This document shows positions 1 to 11,821 of a stretch of 64,000 nt of DNA, piece after piece (within the stretch, counting starts at the first letter, position 1; the number at the start of each line of letters is the position of its first letter). The DNA is from Mytilus californianus (lineage: Eukaryota > Mollusca > Bivalvia > Mytilida > Mytilidae). Where the stretch lies: positions 117,208,771 to 117,272,770 of the forward strand of contig NW_026262581.1 of the NCBI RefSeq assembly GCF_021869535.1, read 5' to 3'. A program made the position numbers and the translations under genes. The notes beneath the pieces were generated by a model. The model was not told the DNA's origin. It made no database searches and was given only the letters and a program-made list of their open reading frames with translations.

Positions 1-459
1 TTGAAGTATTATAATCCAGCTGAGTAGGATTTACTTGGCTGATCATGTTTATTTTATTGACGTCGCTCACCTGCATTGTGTATTTTCAACTCACTTTATA
101 TCGCACAAAGACAAAATATTTCTACAAACTTCTTTTGCTAAATTGTCTCCAAAACTAAAATAATCCTTCAGAGCAAAAAATATTCCACAGAAATAGCACG
201 AAATTACTTTAAAACTAAGTTTTTTTAAGACTAATATTTCTATGACTTTCACTTCTTGCACATGCGCACTTTTTTTCGTTAATAATGAAACGTCATGAAT
301 TTATTTCAATTTGAAACACAAAATGAAAAATGACCCAAAAATCTTGGTTTACCTCTCTTTGTACATGCACTCTACTTTTACGAATGGATCTTAACTGAAA
401 AGGTTAGACGAAAACTATAGGGCAATCAAAAACTGTCAGTCAAAGAAAAATAAATTACA

Positions 460-560
460 CTGTGGCGAGAGGACAAAAGGCAACAAAATACAACACAGAA
501 AACTTAACATTGTGCAACACGAACTCCACATAAAAAAATGGAGAGGAACTAAAGTGCTCT
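460..560 (-). mobile_element. Remnant of Penelope-like family 1 3' tail
   Basis: This stretch aligns by eye with the reverse complement of the 3' tail found at 28640-28965 and with 7050-7160. The shared part is the run of A-rich sequence followed by a motif like GCAACACGAACCCCAC. It is diverged and short, and no coding sequence remains. A weak call resting only on resemblance to the better-preserved copies in this window. Confidence 0.4.
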
Positions 561-1242
561 GTAGCGGGGTTTATTATACGAATTGAATTTTGAATAAAAC
601 AACATATTCACCAGAGGAAAAGTGATATTCACCGTGCTAAACGTCAGGTGGTTTTACCCAAGCTTTCCGCTGGCGGTCGCCATTTTCACATTTTGCGAAA
701 AAAATAAAAATTGTGGCGAATAAATTCATTATTGGCGAAAGAATTTGGCGAAAAAAATATAACGGCTCGACTTCGTCCATCTTGTTTACTTTTTCAGGTT
801 TCTCGGACTTTTTCTCTGATCAGGCAATACTAGGAATTCACCTTGAACTCGTTACGATTTTGATAAAAAGTCAATAATCAGCTGATTGCATTTTATAACT
901 ATCGGCACCAATGGACTAATTAATAAAGGTGTTGATTGTATTGTTTAATGAAATGTGTGGTGAAATGGCGTCACATGTCACCTAAAGGATTTATTTACAA
1001 CTTTGATAGAAATAATTGTTTTGTGTTTTGAAGTGGGTACTTCACAATCGTTTTAGCGAATCACGGTTTTTTTTCTAGAATCAAGGTTTCCCAAATCTGT
1101 CGCTGAAATGAACTCACCAAATTATATTCAATTGTTTCCTTTGTGTGCCTAATTTCATTTAGTTTGAATTAGCTAATTCACTGATTTCTGTTCACCAATG
1201 GAATTAATTTAAAAACTTACCTTTAACTTTTGTAATTTTTCT

Positions 1243-1335
1243 ATGCCTTCACTTGGAATCGAACCCCTCCATGAAATCTGTTATGTATGGCTGACATCAA
1301 CACATCGTCGAAACCTCTCGGCTACCAATGGGTTG
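1243..1335 (-). repeat. tRNA-derived SINE head (fragment)
   Basis: On the minus strand this reads as a tRNA-like unit: an A-box-like GGTAGCCGAGAGGTTTCG, then about 50 nt later a B-box-like GGGGTTCGATTCC. Acceptor-stem pairing and a clean anticodon arm are lacking, so it is taken as the RNA polymerase III promoter head of a SINE and not a tRNA gene. Confidence 0.5.
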
Positions 1336-1448
1336 CAATTTAGATGTAGATTATATATATATAAATTAACATATGATACATATCGGTACAACGGACACAC
1401 AGGGCGTGTACCTTTATATATACATAATAGACAATCGTATTGTATAAG

Positions 1449-1540
1449 TTGGTAGCTGTGAGGTTAAGATCAATAAATTATAGAGTCAACTTAGAAGTAG
1501 AGACTTGTCGGTTTAGGTTCGAATCCCTGTTTTCTCTTTG
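1449..1540 (+). repeat. tRNA-derived SINE head (fragment)
   Basis: Plus-strand A-box-like TGGTAGCTGTGAGGTTA is followed by a B-box-like GGTTCGAATCCC near 1515. Spacing fits a type II tRNA, but the ends do not pair into an acceptor stem. It lies about 110 nt from the opposite-strand tRNA-like unit at 1243-1335, giving a head-to-head pair. Confidence 0.45.
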
Positions 1541-2743
1541 TTGCCCCTATTCTTTAGTGTTTCCGTTTTTCTTATTTTGTATGTTATTGTGGATATTTAT
1601 GTAATTATAGCGGATTTTCCCGTTTATTTTTTGATTATTATTGGCTACTTCAGGTATTTGAAGAAAAAAATATTACATTCAATTTGTCTATTTTTGTTTT
1701 ATAAATATAATATGATTTCATCTGTTTTATGCGAGTAAATCATGATGTGCCTAGAATTAGGTTTCTTGCTAGAAATTTCGGTATCATACAATCATATATA
1801 ATTAGAAATAAGTTCGAATATGTCTTATTTTGTAAATTACGGATAATATGCAGATGCATAATAATTTAAAGACAGATGTGTTATGTTATATTTGTATTTC
1901 TCTAACCAATTAATTGTAAAGTTTGATCGTTAAACATGATAACAGGATTATCTAAACTCACTTACAATACCTTCTAATTAAGAAAAGGCTTTAATTGTGA
2001 AAAGATATCAACACAATAGTTTAAGTTTAAGCCTCCGGACTTATAGTTTCTTTTTCAAGAATCAACGCTTGTCCATTGTATCTATAATACAGATTTACGT
2101 CTCCTCATTTTCTTTAAACGATGGTCCAGAAAAGAAAACTGTTGTTATGACTAAAAATGTACAAAAGTAAGACTTTAAACTTTATCCTTTAACTTTAATA
2201 GAAATAACTGTTTTCACGTGGGTACTTTTTTTGAGGTGGTTACTTTACAATCGTTTTAGCGACGAACGTGTTTGAAGCATAGTTTTACATCTATACTTCT
2301 TCTTTTGACGATGGTCTAGAAAAGAAATCTGTTGTCATGAAGAAATGTATTCAAAAGTAAGAACAAACTCTGACATAAGTCTTTATCCTTCAACTAGACG
2401 GAATGTATCCGATAAACTTAATGCAGATGAATCCCGTGTTCCCAGAAGTCAAAAATGATAATTTCATGTAGATTAAAAATAGATATCTAGAATAATAATA
2501 GACAACAATATGGCAAACTGATTTTTTGTTTTGTTGGAAAGAATTTTAAACAAAAAATATGTTTATTTTAGTTGGCGAAAAAATTTTGAAAGTGGCGAAA
2601 AATATATTGTTTTGGAGAAGGAGGTGGCGAAAAAGATAATTGAGCCAGGGGAAACCCTGGTTTTACCTATATACTAATGGTAAAATGTTTGAGGTACAAT
2701 TGGTTTTGGTAAATTTATCATTAAATACAATTTTCTCTCTTAG

Positions 2744-2936
2744 AATAAATCGATTACGTATTTTTTTGTACTGTCTTTTTTTCCCCGTTAAATATGTGGT
2801 TGGATTGACTTTTGAAAAACTAATATTCACCGAGGCCTTTGGCCTCCTTGAATATCAGGTCTTTTTTCTTCAAAATTCAATAAAACCACATGTTTACCTC
2901 ATCAAAAGACAGTAATTGTATATAATTATTTATGAT
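2744..2936 (+). repeat. About 190-bp direct repeat, copy 1
   Basis: Nearly identical to 4152-4342 in the same orientation, with a few substitutions and small indels. The unit begins AATAAATCGATTAC, contains a small hairpin (GAGGCC TTT GGCCTC) and ends TATTTATGAT. A diverged relative of its right part is visible around 39100-39180. The two copies enclose 1,215 bp, which includes the phosphatase exon at 3215-3289, so they are not the ends of a single transposon unless the exon was captured. Confidence 0.75.
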
Positions 2937-3214
2937 AAATACATACATGGTCATCTGTGACAGAGGTTTGATTTTGTGTATTTATTTATTGGATAGTATG
3001 TTGTATTGAAAACATAATTTGTTATACAGATGTTTACTTTTTTTAAACAAAAGATAGGTCTTACTTAGAAAATCTCATTTAGAAAATCAACGTTATTCCC
3101 ACTAACTTATCACAATAATTAAAACTGAGGGGACAAATACACTTGTATAACAATGCAACAAATAAGACTGGTAAGATAGTCATTTATAATAATATTTTAT
3201 CTTTCATTTTTCAG

Positions 3215-3289
3215 GAACAGTTCCGGTTTATTTACGATGCTGTTTTAGAATACTTGAAACAGTTTGAAACGTATTCAAATTTCCAGTGA
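3215..3289 (+). CDS. Terminal exon of a protein tyrosine phosphatase domain
   Basis: A pyrimidine-rich acceptor (CTTTCATTTTTCAG) ends at 3214 and is followed in phase 0 by 24 codons and a TGA at 3287-3289. The peptide begins EQFRFIYDAVLEYL. This matches the C-terminal helix of classical tyrosine phosphatase domains, where a consensus like EQY-F-(I/Y)-DA-LE follows the PTP-loop region. The rest of the catalytic domain, including the HCxxGxxR loop, is not seen in the 3.2 kb upstream, so the preceding exons should lie left of the window. In molluscs such domains commonly sit in receptor-type phosphatases with EGF-like extracellular repeats, but the receptor assignment is inference. It could also be a detached pseudo-exon. 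Confidence 0.6.
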   Translation, partial: EQFRFIYDAVLEYLKQFETYSNFQ

Positions 3290-6200
3290 CAAGACAATTG
3301 TTCTTCTAAAAATCAAATCGTTCATTATATATGCCTCTTACTAAAACACATTAGTTTTGTTATTCTTTCAAACTGTTTGGTGCTTTTCATCAAGTGTGCT
3401 ATGAACAAAGAATGTGTAAAGATATGAGCAAGTACCATCTTATGTCACTTTATTATATGTATTCACATTCATTTATCAATAGTGTAAAGAAAATAACAAA
3501 ACATTCCATTGTGGTGAAAATATCAATACCCTTTAATAATCCGAAACTAGTTATATATATATGTGTCTACATTTACGAAGTTATCCAGACTGTAAGTTGT
3601 ACCAATACATGCAAAAGCTACGTCTACATTTATGTAGTTGACTATAATAATTCTTTATCGATTTATATGATTTGACAATAGTTTCGCGAGTTTTTTGAGA
3701 AAGTTTGTCTACAATTTCAAAATTATGACTTTTGATATGTATTTCATACATAGAAGGGTTATTTGCCATCATATGGAATTGACTATTCTTGACCTTCATG
3801 TTACTATTAACAGTTTTTACGAGAGTAATCGTTATCTAATATGACTATATTTTCTATATTCACGAGGTCTTTGATTTTAATGAACGTAAAATTTTCATTT
3901 CTTACACAACTGTAAATAAAGAGATTTGTTGTGGAAGTATGATTCCATTTGCCATGACACTTTTTTACGATTACATTGTTTATAAAGCTAGAAAATTTAA
4001 GATGTGTCCTTCAAAATTGTCTCGCTGCAATCATATGCTCAGTGGTAAAGGATTATATACTGTGTGGTTTAAACACTGCGTCTGGTATTGATTTTGTTTT
4101 ATAATTACGAGAACTGTCAATTATCTATAGTTCAAAGCAATACTTTAATGTAATAAATCGATTACATATTTTTTGTACTGTCTTTTTTTCCCGTTAAATA
4201 TGTGGTTGGATTGACTTTTGAAAAACTAATATTCACTGCGGCCTTTGGCCTCCTTGAATATCAGGTCTTTTTTCTTCAAAATTCAATAAAACCACATGTT
4301 TACCTCATCAAAAGACAGTAATTGTATATAATTATTTATGATTTCTTTTTTTCTCTGTAAAGTTTGTTTTAGGCATTGCACAAATGCATGCCTTCTTGCA
4401 CCGTTTACGGTGTCCTTGTATAAAATCTTCTATAAAGTACAGCAACTGATATAAGGTGAAGTATGACACGGTTTATTTACAGCAGGTAAACCACTTTGAG
4501 GTTGCTTTCAGAATCTGCAAGCATTCTTGAATACGGTATAACTAATTTATTTTGTGTGTTTTTTTGTTTAGTAATCTTTCTTACCGTTTTTATTGATTTT
4601 AGCTCTTTTCCTGTATACATTTTTTTATTGTATGTTTGTTTTTGTTTGTTTGGATAATCTAGATAGTTGTTGTTTATTTCGTCTTTTTTGTTATTATCTA
4701 TTATACAGTTATTATAGAGTTATACAATTTTCCAGTCCTGTGATATTGTATAATCTTTAATGTACGTTTTGAATATCTACTGATCGAGATTAAATATTCT
4801 TTTACAAGTGTCAACTTAAATTGATATATTTGACCAAGCAAAAGTTTAAAAGTTTACACCAGGACCAGGATTAAATTGAATTTGTTCAAAAGGCATTTAT
4901 GAGAGAGCATTTATTAAAACGAAGTTATGATTGAGAACCCCTGACTGCAGACAAACAATTACTTTCTTGTCTATTTTATCTTTGAAGAAGCTGAAGAGAT
5001 GTAGGTCATGTATTCTGAAAATAGAGATAGAAGATACCAAACGGATATATTTACTTAATAGGAGTTTCAAATTGCATTTTTCGAGCACCCGTTCTTTTTC
5101 CTCTTACAGTTTCTATTTAAAAGCTTGTTTAGTGTATTGTATTGTCAGTTATATTCTGGCAAATAACCAGTTGTCAGCTTACTTTTTAAAGGTTTTTACT
5201 GTTATGGGGTAAAATTGAAAATTACTTTAAATGTGATTCTAAGGAGTCTCCAATGGCCATACATGGATGAAGTTGTTTAAAGAAGTTGGATCTGGTTTCT
5301 ATGGTCAACTTATCTTTACAGGATAAAAAAGTATATACAAAAAACTATCAAATGAAGTGTAAATAAGAAAGGATATTTATTATATATTTATTAAGTTTTA
5401 TTGCTACTGAATATAAAATACTTTTATTCTTACATGTTGTAATCCTTATATGGCGAAAAGAATGTGTTTATTTTTTTCTTTCACATATCTTAGAATTGTA
5501 TATGCTATGGGAAATTATTGTTCAACCTTGACCTCAAATTCAAACTAAGTTATGTTGTCTCCAATCTGCTTGTTTTCGTAAAAATCAATGAACTTGATTT
5601 TCGAAAACACTAGCAGATGGTTTATTATTTTATAGAAACTCATATTTCAAGTACTCGGACAAGTATTTTAAAAACTTCTATGAAGAATTTAATGATAAAA
5701 ATGACAGATATCTGATAATTCCTCTAAGTAATACAATGTTAGGTGACTGTAAAGATGGTATCAATTTATTTAACTTAAAATAGATGATGTTAAAAGTTGG
5801 TCGTAGCAAGTAAGAAGTTGACAGTGAGCGCCTTTTGGCAGCTAAACTTTAAGACAAGAGCGATACTTAAAACATCTAACTTTCATATAGCATCTGATTG
5901 AGGAGTTTATATCCCCGGTTGATCTGACATAGTTTATGTTTTTGTTTCACACTTAGAATTCTTTCATTTGTTTCAACTATAACAAATAGGCTTGTCATAG
6001 AAATTGTAGTTTTTCTTTTGATGTTTTGATGAATACTTTGGATAAAAAGTGTGTTGGGGGAAACCATGGTCAATTACATGTATCTGTAATTTAATGTTGT
6101 GACATACTTTGACAACTAAACATAAAACCCAACTAGAATCTAAGAGGAAAGTATGTACAGATTAGTCAGGGTACAACATGTTCATTTTGATGTTATTCCA

Positions 6201-6560
6201 TGACTAAAGCTCCACCCCCATTTTTGCCTCTCAGCTATTTAGGGTACTGAACAAAGGTTAACTGAAGGCAAAAAAAAAAAAAAAAAAAAAAAAATCAAAT
6301 TGTAATATTGTTTTTGTCTTTAGTGTCTGGTAATAATCTTTTAAATTGTGTTTTGCTGCATCTCACCAACTCTACAAAAAATAAGGAAAATCATGTCGTG
6401 TATTGCTTTGTTCATTCATAAATGTACGTAGTTATAAGTATCGTTTTATATGCTCACATAAAAGCCTACTGGATGTAAATTCAAAAATCTAATTGAAGAA
6501 CGAAGTCGTTTGACGTACGAAAAGCTAGAAGGTAAATTTAAATGAAACAGACAACCTGTA
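3290..6560. other. Non-coding stretch downstream of the phosphatase exon
   Basis: AT-rich DNA with no credible coding exon found. It contains the second 190-bp direct repeat copy (4152-4342) and a run of about 28 A residues near 6270-6293. The first few hundred bases are presumably the 3' untranslated region of the phosphatase gene; an AATAAA-like hexamer occurs near 3915. Confidence 0.5.
4152..4342 (+). repeat. About 190-bp direct repeat, copy 2
   Basis: Second copy of the unit at 2744-2936, same orientation, including the GGCCTTTGGCC hairpin and the TATTTATGAT end. The two copies differ at scattered positions only. Confidence 0.75.
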
Positions 6561-6569
6561 AAATAAAAA

Positions 6570-6725
6570 TATCAGAGGCGGATTAAGGGGGTCCAGGGGG
6601 CCCGCCCCCTTACGGAGTTTCATATATAAAGCGTGCATAGACTTTTTACAAGGATCAATCCAAACATTGGTTTGTCCCCCCCCCCCACTTTTAAAAAAAA
6701 TATCCTGGATTCGCACCTGAATATG
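6570..6725. repeat. GC-rich dispersed element (GGCGGATTAAGG type)
   Basis: A locally GC-rich patch starting near GAGGCGGATTAAGGGGG, with a C homopolymer in the middle and ending near ATCCTGGATTCGCAC. Related ends occur at 19930-19985, at 55187-55318 with its duplicate, and at 58570-58700. In each, a GGCGGAT/GGCGGGT end and a GGATTCG/GGATCCG end bracket a short unit. Probably a MITE-like non-autonomous repeat. Confidence 0.5.
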
Positions 6726-6984
6726 TGTACACTATCTTCAAAATAAACAACGTAAGACTCGTAAGAACCGTGGTATATATAGTATTTAATATTGTTACAA
6801 AAACTTAATATTGTTACAAAAAATATACTGTGTGTTTTGGACGAATAAAATCGTTTGCTTTTTGTTGTCAAACAATGGAGTGTTTAATTTGCTTTTCAAT
6901 TTTTTGACAGGCTTACGAATCATGATAACGAGAGGTGAACTTCTGATTATCAAAGATAAAAGTATTTGAAATTTGGGTCCATGT

Positions 6985-7390
6985 TTAGAAGAGAGGCGAA
7001 AGATACCAAATGGACATTCAAACTCATAAGTCGAAAATAAACTGACAACGCCATGGCAAAAAAAAAAAAAAGAAAAAAAAGACCAAAAAGACAAAAAACA
7101 TTACATAAAACACAACATAGAAAACTGAAGACTGAGCAACACGAACCCCACACAAAACAGGGGTGATCTCAGGTTCTCTGCAAGGGTAAGCAGATCCTGC
7201 TCCACATGTAGCACCATTCGTGTTGCTCATGTAAGTGCAAACCTGGTGAAAAGTCTAATTCGGTAGGTCACATTCGGGGAAAAGGAGGACGGGATTGTGT
7301 TTACGACGATTGGAACTAATCCGTCGTCATCTTTGAAACAAATATTCCATAACGGTCAACAAACTCGTGATGGCTGTCGTAAATTCATGG
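6985..7390 (-). mobile_element. Penelope-like family 1, 3' end fragment
   Basis: The reverse complement of this segment matches the region downstream of the reverse transcriptase frame at 27683-28633, including the block with GTGTTGCTCA, GGAGCAGGATC and GGGGTGATCTCAGG. It stops inside the RT C-terminal region near 7390, so the copy is truncated on its 5' side. No intact frame remains. Confidence 0.65.
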
Positions 7391-7489
7391 GAGGTGTCCA
7401 TTGTTATTCTGCGGTTTACATGTTGTTATATACTATTAAATTATTTATTTATGTATTTCTCTGTGCTGAGTGTTCTTGCGTTTGTCTGT

Positions 7490-7770
7490 ACGGTATTTTT
7501 AAGATTGCCATATAAGCGGGAGGTTTGGATAGACATAAAACCAGGTTCAACCCAACAATTTTTCTTAAAATGTCCTGTACCAAGTCAGGAATATGTCAGT
7601 TGTTATCAAATAGTCCGTTTCTATGTATGTTGGCGTTTGCTTTTGTTGTAGTTCAGTGTTTCTGTTGTTCCGTCAGTTGATGTGTTTCCCTCAGTTTTAG
7701 TTTGTTACCCGGATTTGTATTTGCTTAATCGATTGATGAATATTTAACAGCGGTATACTACTGTTGCCTT
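7490..7770. repeat. Dispersed repeat shared with 40310-40605
   Basis: A block containing AAGCGGGAGGTTTGG, ACCAGGTTCAACCCA, TGTCCTGTACCAAGTCAGG and CAGCGGTATACTACTGTTGCC is repeated at 40310-40605 in the same orientation. Reverse-oriented pieces are seen near 26935-27180 and a short piece near 47355-47450. No coding content. Likely the 3' part of another non-autonomous or Penelope-like family. Confidence 0.65.
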
Positions 7771-8120
7771 ATTCAACTGCACCATTTGGAAAAAAATATT
7801 GAATTAATTCCGGCAAAATTCGGTTCAAATTTATATGTCGATGCTTTGGTAAATTTCCCTTATATACATCGGTGAACATGCATGACCATTTTTGAGCAGC
7901 CAGTTTACTAGTCCACGAGTCGACAGGTCAACAAATTAATAAGTCAGTATTTATTTCTAGTTATATTGAACAAGTCAGCAAGTCGACAAGATATGCCTAT
8001 CGTCAGGTCAACATGTCAATGAGGACAGAGGTATTATTTTTAACATTCAAAATGTGGATGAGTCCTACAGGTCAGTGGGACAGGGGATAAATCAGTCTAC
8101 ATGTAAATATCAGTTATAGA

Positions 8121-8220
8121 GAAAGTCCAGATAACTGTCCCTTCCTAGGAGATAATGGAGTGGAAGCCCGTAGGGCCGACGCCCATTGTTTCCCAGGACT
8201 GGACAGTTATTTGGACTTTC
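8121..8220. repeat. Long hairpin / palindromic MITE-like repeat
   Basis: Left arm 8121-8158 and right arm 8183-8220 are inverted copies separated by a 24-nt loop. The outer 20 bp (GAAAGTCCAGATAACTGTCC) differ from the right arm by one base; the inner part of the arms is less perfect. No coding content. Compatible with a foldback MITE or a structured transcript. Confidence 0.75.
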
Positions 8221-8229
8221 GCTAACTTA

Positions 8230-9930
8230 AAATACACCTTAAATATTAAGAACGTATTTTCAGATTATAACATTTTAAAGAATTTTATTTCATTCTGTAA
8301 TGATTTTTATTTCATTTCCCCCATGTTGTAACAAAAAATCCACAGGCAAAATTTAAGATCAAGCTAACCATCTACCTACTTAACGAAGTATTTATGAACA
8401 GTAGAATAATTACTATAAAAAGAATAAAGTTCATCCAGATTTATGTTTTAAGTCATTGGATACGCATTTCTTTTTTTGTTTTGGGATTGAAATGATATTT
8501 ATTTGTGTCTTTAAGTGGTATTTCGGGAGAGAGAGCAAACACTATTATTTATGCATATAATTATGTTAATGGATTATGTGAGTTTTTCGTTTGATAAATA
8601 TTGGATGTAGAATCGTCTAAGAAAATGAAATGGTACAACTAGAATTTCCAGGTATGTACATGTTACACACTAGTCTACGTTATTTAACAAATAAGGGTGT
8701 GCACGATTATATGTCATATCGAAAACAAAATGTGATTCTATATTTCAAACCATTCTATTAGATGAAATAAAGTAAACAAGAAAACAATGTTTCATGCATA
8801 ACCCAACATTTTTTCTTTCTCTTTGCTCGTTACAACGAACAAAACGTGGATGCATTTGTTAGATGAGTCTTAAATAGCAATACAAGCAAATTGAAAATAT
8901 TTTTCATTCTTCTCTATTATCAGAAAGGAAGCAAAAAGTTTAAGAAAAACACTCGCTTGATTAAAACATTTCTGGATTCCATTTTGTATGTCTTTAACTT
9001 AAGTGGAAAACCACTTTTTAATTTCATTTAAACATTTTAAGATCTACGCCGTCATTTGCGCTGCCGATATAACTGTTATGTTTGCCACTGGACACATAAA
9101 AACCATGAATGAATTCGATTATGGTAGGCGTTTCTCTTAAAAATTTAATAAAAACCCCGCCCAATATTTAACACATGGTATTCATACCCCTCAAATTCTA
9201 TTCATAAGTACTATATTTTGATTATAACAACGAAAAATAAAAAAAAATATACCGAATACGCTATTTTGACCATTTCAGTTTCTTGAAATATTTATTTTTT
9301 TAAACCACAATATATTGTAAAAACTATCCCGCATTTTAATATTTTGTAGATGCACAGAAGAGGAATGGCACTTAACGGAAAATATTCGTTTTTACCCGTT
9401 TGGATACTATCCGTGACAGAAATTTAGCCAAGATTTCATCGCAAAACAAATTGTGGATAATGTTGTTGAATTTTAGTGAATACAATACTATATATCATAC
9501 GATGGAATTACGACTCGCAAAAAAAAGATGTTTGTTTGTAAAGAGATATTTGGTGTTCATTGTATTACTACGATCCCAATTTTTAAAAATCTAGTATCAG
9601 CCGTTTTAGTAAGTTTTCATTTTCATTCAATATCGCGTTACGTCCTTTAGAATTATTTCCATAGGGGAACACTTTTTTACGAAAGAGCCCAAATATCCAA
9701 AGGGAAAAACGTCCGGATGAATGAAGATGAACAATAGAAAATAACTCTCCATTCCTGAAAAATAATGGATAGTTTGAGCAAAAGATTTACGTCACAGGTG
9801 TATTTTAAGTTCATTTCATGTACTGCAAGGCTTCGGTTAACAGACGGGTAAGCAAGTCATAGATGACCACGGATATGCTCCAAGAAAATAACAATTTAGA
9901 AATCATGTTCGTCCAATGCGTTTCTTTATA
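8230..9930. other. Stretch with nothing recognised
   Basis: AT-rich DNA without supported exons, RNA genes or repeats shared with the rest of the window. Open frames here are short and have no recognisable motifs. Confidence 0.5.
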
Positions 9931-9941
9931 TATATAAAAAT

Positions 9942-10630
9942 AAGAAGATGTGGTATAAATGCCAATGAGACAGCTCTCCACAAGAGACCAAATGACATAG
10001 AAGTTAACAACTATAAGTCACCGCAAGGCTTTCAACAATGAGCAAAACCCATACCGCATAGTCAGGTATAAACGGGCCCATAATGAAAACTGTAAAACAA
10101 TTCAAACGAGAAGACGGACGGCCTGATTTATGTACAAAATAATGATTGAAAAACAAATATGATATATAGCAACAAACGAATAGCACTGATTTACAGGCTC
10201 ATGACTTTGGACCTACATACAGAATGTTGCGGGGTTAAACTAGTTTGAAGGCGCCAACCCTCCCCTAACCTGGGACAGTGGTGAAATAGTACAACATAAA
10301 AACAAACTATAAAAATCAGTTGAAAAGGGCTTGACTCATCAGATCGATACAAAGCAGAAAGAGATTTAGCAAAAAAAAAAAAAAAAAAAGAACAGACCGG
10401 GCGTGACAGGGTATTTATACATCCCCACAACAAAAAAAAACACTACGTACAGATCTAAGAGTACTCGCAGTTGCTGACATCTAGTTCAAAGCCAACAACA
10501 ACTAATAAAAATCATGCATCTAAGACTAAGATATCAATCAGTACACATCCAATGGATCTAGTGTAAAGACGTCATTAACAGTCAGAGAAAAACATGACCT
10601 TGTGCAATGCCTAGATACAGGTATCGACAG
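9942..10630 (+). repeat. Dispersed repeat family A, long copy
   Basis: Begins AAGAAGATGTGGTAT and runs through blocks also found elsewhere: GCCAATGAGACAGCTCTCCA, the CCAACCCTCCCCTAACCTGG block, a poly-A tract, then AGTACTCGCAGTTGCTGACA. Other copies: 16215-16625, 23590-23800 and 42355-42499 (plus); 15465-15795, 42555-42938, 47640-47995, 52640-53160, 61170-61560 and 63640-64000 (minus). No open frame of note. Non-autonomous, probably mobilised by an element encoded elsewhere. Confidence 0.7.
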
Positions 10631-11565
10631 ATTGTAGAGTCATGAATGTGTATATGAAAATATAAAATAATATTTAGTTTGATTTTGATTTACTGATAAC
10701 ACAATCAATACTAATACCAATAAAACAATATTCAAAGATATAATTACAGTGTTGAGTTGTTAACCTTTAAAAATAAGTTTATTTAAAGGATCGATAAGTT
10801 TACCATTTATCGAGGGTCTATCCTTCTTTTTCTTGTAAAAAATATCAACGAATTTTATGTTTACATCAACAACCTAACGGGCCCAACCTGTGTAGCAAAA
10901 CATAGTTAGGCTTACGATTAATGTTTACAATTGTATTTCATTGGAATTGCCTTTTCGTCTTTTTTTTGTTTTTTGGTTTTTTGCGTTTCTCAATGGTATT
11001 TTTCTCTATCGATCAATTTATTAATTTGGATAACCTCAACATAAATATCTATTTCATTTAGAAAAAAATATTTGTGTAACAAGCGGATAGGTACTGGAAA
11101 TAAATGAAAAAAAAATAAAGCTCTAAATTACAGAAGAAAAATGATTAAAAGGGCATATTTGTTTCTATGGTGGTTTAAAGTTTCTATGCTGTACCTGCAA
11201 AGTAATTACTCCCAAATCATAGTATGCATATAATAGATATAATGCATCTTTTAGTGAAGTTCTTTCCACTTCAGCTTTAGATAAAAAAGGATTAGATTAA
11301 AAAAAAAAAAAAACGGTGTAAGAAGATGTCACTTGTGGTTCATATGATTGGTTACTTCAAACCGATTTTATAAATATAAGGTTTCTAGGTACTTTTTAAT
11401 TATATAAGTGTAAATATGGCTACTTCTGGTTCACCTTTTTAAAGGTCATATGTCTTCTTACCTAATGCAAAAGACCCAATGATTTTATAATGTACCAGTA
11501 TGAATTTTTAGCAAAGGTAATTATCTAGAACGTCAAATTGATTGTTGACTTTGATTTCAATTTCA

Positions 11566-11578
11566 AGGTCATAGGTCA
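11566..11578 (+). promoter_or_regulatory. Perfect DR1 half-site pair
   Basis: AGGTCA T AGGTCA, two identical half-sites with a one-base spacer. This is the consensus bound by RXR/HNF4-type nuclear receptors. A sequence match only; it lies far from any gene start recognised here and may be a chance or transposon-borne site. Confidence 0.3.
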
Positions 11579-11808
11579 TTGATCTCAAATCGAAAGGCCC
11601 TATGTCATTCGCATGTATGGTTGATGAGTTATACTGATTTCAAATATGTAAGGGGGAAAAGTTCTAAAAAGGGTCACCGGAACTCTTCCACTCAAATGCG
11701 TTAAAGTTGCGCCATGTCATAAACACTTATTTGGCAAAAGCCTTTTATCATTAACTGTTACGGTGCCTTTGGAATAATGATAAAAGTTTAAACGTAAAAA
11801 TATGTCAT

Positions 11809-11821
11809 TGACCTTTGACCT
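11809..11821 (-). promoter_or_regulatory. Perfect DR1 half-site pair (opposite orientation)
   Basis: TGACCT T TGACCT, the reverse complement of AGGTCA A AGGTCA, 243 bp from the other DR1. Sequence match only. Confidence 0.3.

Larger units (their letters stand above)
640..2690. repeat. Repeat region bracketed by TGGCGAAAA clusters
   Basis: Two clusters of TGGCGAAA-type motifs in the same orientation (about 690-768 and 2572-2642) bracket roughly 2 kb of non-coding DNA. Inside are shorter direct repeats. A segment containing GTGGGTACTTCACAATCG occurs at about 1031 and again, split by an insertion, at about 2216-2264. A segment containing ACGATGGTCCAGAAAAG occurs at about 2117 and again, with one change, at about 2307. 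No open frame of interest is seen. It may be one non-autonomous element with sub-terminal repeats, but the ends are not defined. Confidence 0.4.

Noticed and set aside
2744..4342. The two 190-bp direct repeats as LTRs of one retroelement
   Set aside because: No TG...CA ends, primer-binding site or polypurine tract is visible, and the interior holds what appears to be a host phosphatase exon and no retroelement genes.
6264..6294. Poly-A run as evidence of a retrocopied gene
   Set aside because: No coding remnant precedes it and no target-site duplication is seen; A runs are common in this AT-rich window.
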